From Oopsacas minuta (Eukaryota > Porifera > Hexactinellida > Lyssacinosida > Leucopsacidae), in contig JAKMXF010000343.1 of assembly GCA_024704765.1 (NCBI GenBank), positions 310,001-374,000 of the forward strand: a DNA stretch of 64,000 bases, in the 5' to 3' direction. Below, in pieces: positions 59,551-64,000 of the stretch. Both the position numbers and the translations under genes were made by a program. Position 1 is the stretch's first letter; the number at the start of each line of letters is the position of its first letter. The notes under the pieces were generated by a model, which made no database searches, was not told where the DNA came from, and was given only the letters and a program-made list of their open reading frames with translations.

Positions 59551-61707
59551 TTATGGGCATATTCTGTTCAATGCTTGTTTAGCTTCCTGTCGAACAGCTG
59601 ATGCATCTATCACTTGAATATATTTTAATTGTGCGATAGATGGCGCATACTAAATAAATAGACGATATTAAAATTATGTATCCATATTAGTCCGGTAGAG
59701 AAACTCACTTTTATTCTACCGAGTGCTCTGCATGCGCCTTGTCTTATTGTCTGATCACTATGTTCCAGTATTGAAATGAAGTAAGTACCGACCTAATATA
59801 GTACAAACTCTATTATATTACATATAGTCACCGAACAGACCTTCGAAATTGTACTTTTTATCCAGAATAACCGAAGTTATTCACTCAATTACGTCATACT
59901 GATTTTCCCCGTATTATAATTTACAGTCAACTCCAGTTATATCCAAGCTCAAGGACGGGGCGATAATCACTTCGCTATGACCGATGAAATATATGTCGGT
60001 TTGTGACCATATTTGTACATTTTCAGCTCAGTCTTCGATATAACGGGAGTTGGCTATTTCCCTATGAATTACCTCTTCCAGTATTCTGGTATCTCTAGTT
60101 ATATTCTTGAGATAATTATCTAATGAAATAACAGAATTATATACATAATTCTATTTTTAGCATTCTAGAAATATTTAATGTTCAATCGCTCAAACTTGCC
60201 ATGTAGGAACCTATTCGAATTTAAAGAAGCATTGCTAGCATGGCGTAAACTAGATGACGTCATCGTGTATAGATTGAATACTTCACTACCAGTACGAGCT
60301 ATGAAAGAACATGATTTAGATCGGACTAAACAATGCAAAGATTTGTTTGATGATTTACAAGCTAACCATAACGCGAGGAAAACCGCGATTTCAGAATGTT
60401 TAAAAGAAAATGAGAGAATCGTCCATGAATTAGCTCAACAAAAGACAACAGGTGATTCAAGGACAAGTCAAGAAGTGAAAAAAGAAATGACAAAACTGAG
60501 ATTAATTCAAGCAGAACTCGGCGTAGAAGATGTTATTAGATCGAGAACAATGAAAATATATCATGAAAGATGTTGGAGTTTCTATCCACATGATAGTTAA
60601 TAATTTTAGGCACGATTAAGATAAATTAATGGTAACAAATCACATTAGAATGTTTTCATGTAAGATTTATATTATCGAATATTATTTTATAGTTTCATTT
60701 ACAATAGAATTACAATATACTGTGGATACGATACGTATTTCTTCTTAATGGCAGAAAGTTCGTTCCGGGGAAAATATGTTGCAGAAACATCCAAAAATGT
60801 ATCCAAACCCAACTTCAGCAGAGCTTTGGGTATCTCGTGACCTGGAACAACATCCAAGCAGGCGTAGCCACGAATCCAGGTTAATCGCCTGACCAACCAG
60901 CGAGGCAGCGAGTAATGCCTCTAAAAACCTATATCTACGACGAATTTTCCTCGAGACAAATTTCCATCAACGCAATATATATCATGTATGTATAATTACC
61001 TGCTATTTGACATGATTCATTAGGTTTAAGTAACATATGTGGAATAGCTCTGAGTATTCCTGTGTTGTAACCCATACCAGCCATTCTTTTAAGCTATAAG
61101 AAGAAGTAATACTAGATTAACATTTTCTAAATATTTCTACTCGTAAAATCACGTAATATGAATACTAGTCAGGGCGATTAAAAGAATTCAGTATTTTTCG
61201 CGCTATGTCTGAATTAATTATAAATATCACTGACCGTTACATTAACAATATATCTCTCTTCTGATGCTAATCCTTCATACAAACTCACTAAACAATAAGT
61301 TGAATAAAATCACATAAATACTGACAATATTATAACTCACAGTCTTCTGCTACTTCAGATACATACTCCTCTAGGCCTGATCTAAATTATACAGAATAAT
61401 TGAGTATTGGAATTTAGATATCCAAAAAGTGTAAAAATATCGAATTTTTGTGGAAATTGGGTAAAACGTAGTTCCGTAAAGCTCTTTACCGTTTCCAGAA
61501 GTTTCCAGTTGCCGTGTGTGGAGGTTATAATGTACTCGTAGCGCATATGAAGTATTTGATTAAATCAATATTATTACACAATTTAATCTTACATAATTTT
61601 AGTTTTGAAGTGATTATAGAATTGGAATATAGTTAAGTTTTGTACATCAGGTTGTTCTCCATCATCAAATGTAGTTGTAGTGATCTGATTAGCGATTGTA
61701 GGGAAGA
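59551..61707 (-). CDS. ARM/HEAT-like repeat protein, C-terminal part
   Basis: Seven small exons chain in phase on the minus strand: 61646-61707, 61341-61381, 61235-61287, 61000-61093, 60073-60119, 59709-59792 and 59551-59649 (stop). The joined product reads SSLQSLIRSLQLHLMMENNL, SGLEEYVSEVAED, LSLYEGLASEERYIVNVT, then LKRMAGMGYNTGILRAIPHM, and ends with two clear HEAT/ARM-type helical pairs (ILEHSDQTIRQGACRALGRI and VIDASAVRQEAKQALNRICP). I do not recognise the family; no upstream exons were found before the neighbouring plus-strand gene, so the 5' part is missing or lies beyond it. MIX23 lies in the 60120-60999 intron on the opposite strand. Confidence 0.6.
59924..60056. repeat. Pogo-like MITE, family A
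   Basis: CAGTCAACTCCAGTTATATC preceded by TA, with right end 'cgatataacgggagttggct'. Internal 'ggtttgtgaccatatttgta' is conserved. It lies within an intron of the ARM/HEAT-like gene. Confidence 0.75.
60178..60600 (+). CDS. MIX23: Mitochondrial intermembrane-space protein MIX23 (CCDC58)
   Basis: Single exon, 140 residues, the usual length of the family (about 144). CRNLFEFKEALLAWRKLDD followed by IVYRLNTSLP, then QCKDLFDDLQANHNARKTAI and SECLKENE, and a coiled end with KLRLIQAELGVEDVI, reproduce the order of MIX23/CCDC58, including the conserved cysteines. The family is a small helical protein of the mitochondrial intermembrane space that supports protein import (family knowledge). It lies within an intron of the antisense ARM/HEAT-like gene. 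Confidence 0.85.
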   Translation: MFNRSNLPCRNLFEFKEALLAWRKLDDVIVYRLNTSLPVRAMKEHDLDRTKQCKDLFDDLQANHNARKTAISECLKENERIVHELAQQKTTGDSRTSQEVKKEMTKLRLIQAELGVEDVIRSRTMKIYHERCWSFYPHDS

Positions 61708-61782
61708 CTAAACGAATAGAATAAGATAATATATACTCAAATAATCGCTTCCCTGGGTTATTTATTAATTAATAAGACCACT

Positions 61783-61953
61783 GTTCCGGTCCTATCGAAG
61801 CTCAAGGGACCACGATAAGTACTCCGATATAACCAATGGAAGATCATGAAATATATGTAACTATGACGGTTTGAGTCCATATTTGTACAATTTTACGCTT
61901 CGATATTAATCCGGTATTTCGGTATATCCATGTTAGATGTAACGGAACAGTGG
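61783..61953. repeat. Pogo-like MITE, family A (termini degraded)
   Basis: Internal blocks 'gctcaagggaccacgataag' and 'gacggtttgagtccatattt' match other copies; the ends read 'ctgttccggtcctatcgaag' and 'gatgtaacggaacagtgg'. Both ends carry a matching GTTCCG variant, so this may be a sub-family. Confidence 0.65.
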
Positions 61954-62146
61954 AGTTCGCCTATTAGCAATTATTTTGCATGAATTTCCCTTGTTAATAC
62001 GCGAACTTTCTAAAAGAAGAATTATTTCCAATTAAAATGAACGTCCTTGAATAAATTTGGTGTAGGCGAATCGCTGTTTCATGATCTCTAGCCTTTTCTT
62101 ATAAGTGTTATACGAACATTATCTAAGTATATTTGCTAGCAGATAA

Positions 62147-63430
62147 ATGAACTACAACAGACAGCTTAAAGAAGCAGACCGTATGTTACAAGAGGTAACC
62201 AGTACACATCATAACATCCTATCTATTGGAGGAGATCTATTCTCTAGATACGAAAAGTTATGCGAGGATAAGCTTAGACAAGCAGTAGAGGAGAATGAAG
62301 AGAAGTTATTACGTCATCATACTGAGCTTACACAACAAGCTGTAGCAGAGGCAGTTGAATTAGGTAAGTTTTAATAATTGTATTTATATGCCTTTTAACA
62401 CCCTTCATTAGAGGAATTGAGATATTTCAATAAAGTAGACATTTTGTATTTTGATTACGTCATAAAGTAATGAGGTAAAGATAATGAAATGCTGCTCGCC
62501 TGCATGCTTGATGGACATCATTTGGATCTGAAACGATTTTCTCATTATACAGGGGGCCTTTTTAATTATTCTGATGTAGGTAGGAGAGGGATGGAAACAG
62601 CTCTGATAGAAGCGAGGGTAGAGAGAGATAATGCAATTATTGAGAAAGAGAGAGAGGTTAGAGAGGATATGAATGAGATAGCAGATGCATTGGTTAGACA
62701 GGAGTATGAGAGAGGAAAATTAAGGTTATTTATTCAAATATTCATTACTAATGTTAGTTTAATACTTGTATAATTACTGTAGACTTACTTACCGACAATT
62801 TCCCCGGATTTTCCTTACCGAATTCCGAGATTTTCAAAAAAATTCAGAAAATTCCGTAGTACTAATACGTATTTTACATAATTGTTACACGGAATTTCCA
62901 GATCTACTGTAGTTATTATTCGATAATTCAGGAAACAAGAAGCAGTAGATGAAGCTAAAGAAATTTCTAGAATAGAATTAATTTCTAGAATTGAAGATGT
63001 TAGATTGGAAGAGAAAGAACTTTCAGGTGAGAAACTAGCTCAATTGAAAAGAGAAAATAATGAGGAAATACAACGAAAAGTAAGAGAAACTTTGGATAAC
63101 GATGAAATTATTTTAGGGCAGAAATTAAATGAATTGAGTGAACAGGATAATATATATTTGGAAAAAGTACGAGAAAATGATAGAACACAAGCTGAATTGA
63201 ATATACAAAAGATTGAATCGGAATTCAACTCGAAACTCTCTCTCAAACAAAACGAAATCGAAGTTTTACTCGCGAATATTCACAAATTAGAAGAAAATCT
63301 TAATTCAAAAGATGAACAAATTAACAAACTTGAAATTCAATACGAAAATTCTCGTATAGAATTCAGTCATTTTGTGGATACAATGAGTGAGATAGGAGGA
63401 GGTTACACGGTAAGAAAGGATCCGTCATAA
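62147..63430 (+). CDS. Coiled-coil protein, C6orf163-like
   Basis: Three exons in phase: 62147-62363, 62580-62724 and 62932-63430, giving about 286 residues. The first part, THHNILSIGGDLFSRYEKLC followed by EDKLRQAVEENEEKLLRHH, resembles the DILDIGANIL-type start of C6orf163 proteins. The rest is nearly all charged coiled coil (QEAVDEAKEISRIELISRIE; NIHKLEENLNSKDEQINKLE) and ends with EFSHFVDTMSE. Function unknown. The start may lie upstream, since an acceptor-like TTTGCTAG precedes the ATG by eight bases. Confidence 0.6.
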
Positions 63431-63697
63431 GATGACATCACGAAATCAACTATTATCACTCTCATTTACAACCTGTATTATTATTATTAATATGCTAGTA
63501 TAGGAATAATAATAATAATATTGATATTCATGGTTACTTAGTAGGGGATACTATTTGTTCTGTGGGAAATGAATGATATTTCTTTTGTTTCCTTGTCTAA
63601 GAATTCAGTTTATAGTCATTGCTTTATATTAAGAACACTTCAATTATAACATTTTAATATTATATACATAGTGGCCATCACATCAACAGACATCACA

Positions 63698-63964
63698 ATG
63701 GCAGAGAAGAATGGGGTAGCCAAGGAAGATGACGTCATTAAACTATTCGTAGGTCAGATTCCGAAACACTACGAACGAGAAGACATAGAAGAAATAATGT
63801 CAGAATTCGGAGAGATATTTGAGATTAATGTGATCAGGGATAAGATAACTAACGAACATAAGGGATGTGCTTTCATAACATATGTGTGTAGATCTGCTGC
63901 TACTAATGCTCAGATGGAATTACATGAGAAGAGAACTCTCCAGGGAATGTCACATGCAATGCAG
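63698..63964 (+). CDS. CELF: CELF-family RNA-binding protein, first coding exon (continues past window)
   Basis: Acceptor TATACATAG at 63671 is followed by a short leader and ATG at 63698; the exon ends at a GTGAGG donor. It encodes the first half of RRM1: IKLFVGQIPKHYEREDIEEI (RNP2 LFVGQI), then EINVIRDKITNEHKGCAFIT (RNP1 KGCAFITY), then ELHEKRTLQGMSHAMQ. The KxFVGQIP and LxGMxHxMQ wording is typical of CUGBP/CELF proteins, which control splicing and mRNA stability through GU-rich elements. The remaining exons lie outside the window. Confidence 0.85.
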
Positions 63965-64000
63965 GTGAGGTTAAAACGTAGAATAGACATACGTACACTC

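Noticed and set aside
62489-62579. Plus-strand frame before the second exon of the coiled-coil gene
   Set aside because: It precedes a clear acceptor at 62578-62579; only the part after it is coiled coil and in phase with the first exon.
1-64000. Bacterial-type features, CRISPR arrays, rRNA or tRNA genes, retrotransposon reverse transcriptase, viral genes
   Set aside because: None found by eye. The direct repeats at 36334-36404 are too few and unspaced for CRISPR, and no RT or integrase motif was seen in any frame.

Overview
This is nuclear DNA from an animal. Nearly every multi-exon gene has GT-AG introns with pyrimidine-rich acceptors, and the content is metazoan: an alternating C-type lectin/immunoglobulin receptor, a death+TIR adaptor of MyD88 type, a BCL9/Legless-like Wnt co-factor, and the ciliary genes LRGUK, OFD1 and CFAP68. 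The sequence is AT-rich, with short to moderate introns and many single-exon genes. An early-branching invertebrate, perhaps a sponge, would fit, but the sequence alone does not settle the lineage.

Layout. 1-9.5 kb (+): the 3' part of LRGUK (leucine-rich repeats, then guanylate kinase). Its introns hold EXOSC8 (-), a CTBS-like GH18 protein (-), GET1/WRB (-) and KDSR (+). 9.4-10.0 kb (-): two exons of an unassigned helical protein. 12.1-13.5 kb (+): single-exon MyD88-like gene with a long proline-rich N-terminus. 14.9-30.1 kb (-): a 14-exon BCL9/Legless-like gene of about 1,691 codons. 30.9-34.6 kb (-): OFD1. 36.5-46.4 kb (+): a single-pass receptor with seven CTLD-Ig units, two Ig-like domains, an FN3-like domain, a membrane span and a tail with a YVNA motif, preceded by the relic of a sister copy at about 35.45 kb. 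47.9-50.4 kb (+): TMEM63/CSC1-like channel. 53.2-54.4 kb (+): PPM1A/B-type phosphatase. 55.9-56.8 kb (+): THG1L. 57.4-57.9 kb (+): CFAP68. 58.4-59.2 kb (-): LisH protein. 59.6-61.7 kb (-): ARM/HEAT-like gene with MIX23 (+) in an intron. 62.1-63.4 kb (+): coiled-coil protein resembling C6orf163. 63.7-64.0 kb (+): first coding exon of a CELF RNA-binding protein, cut by the window edge.

The spaces between genes and the introns are seeded with short non-autonomous DNA transposons. About fifteen copies belong to one pogo/Tigger-like family with termini close to CAGTCAACTCCCGTTATATC. Other families share the TACAGT-type end, and one is hAT-like.

The most unusual locus is the lectin/Ig receptor. 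All its internal exons are phase 1-1. Its Ig exons are almost identical while its lectin exons have diverged, three units are near-identical recent duplicates, and one Ig exon is broken by a 62-bp duplication plus three single-base losses.
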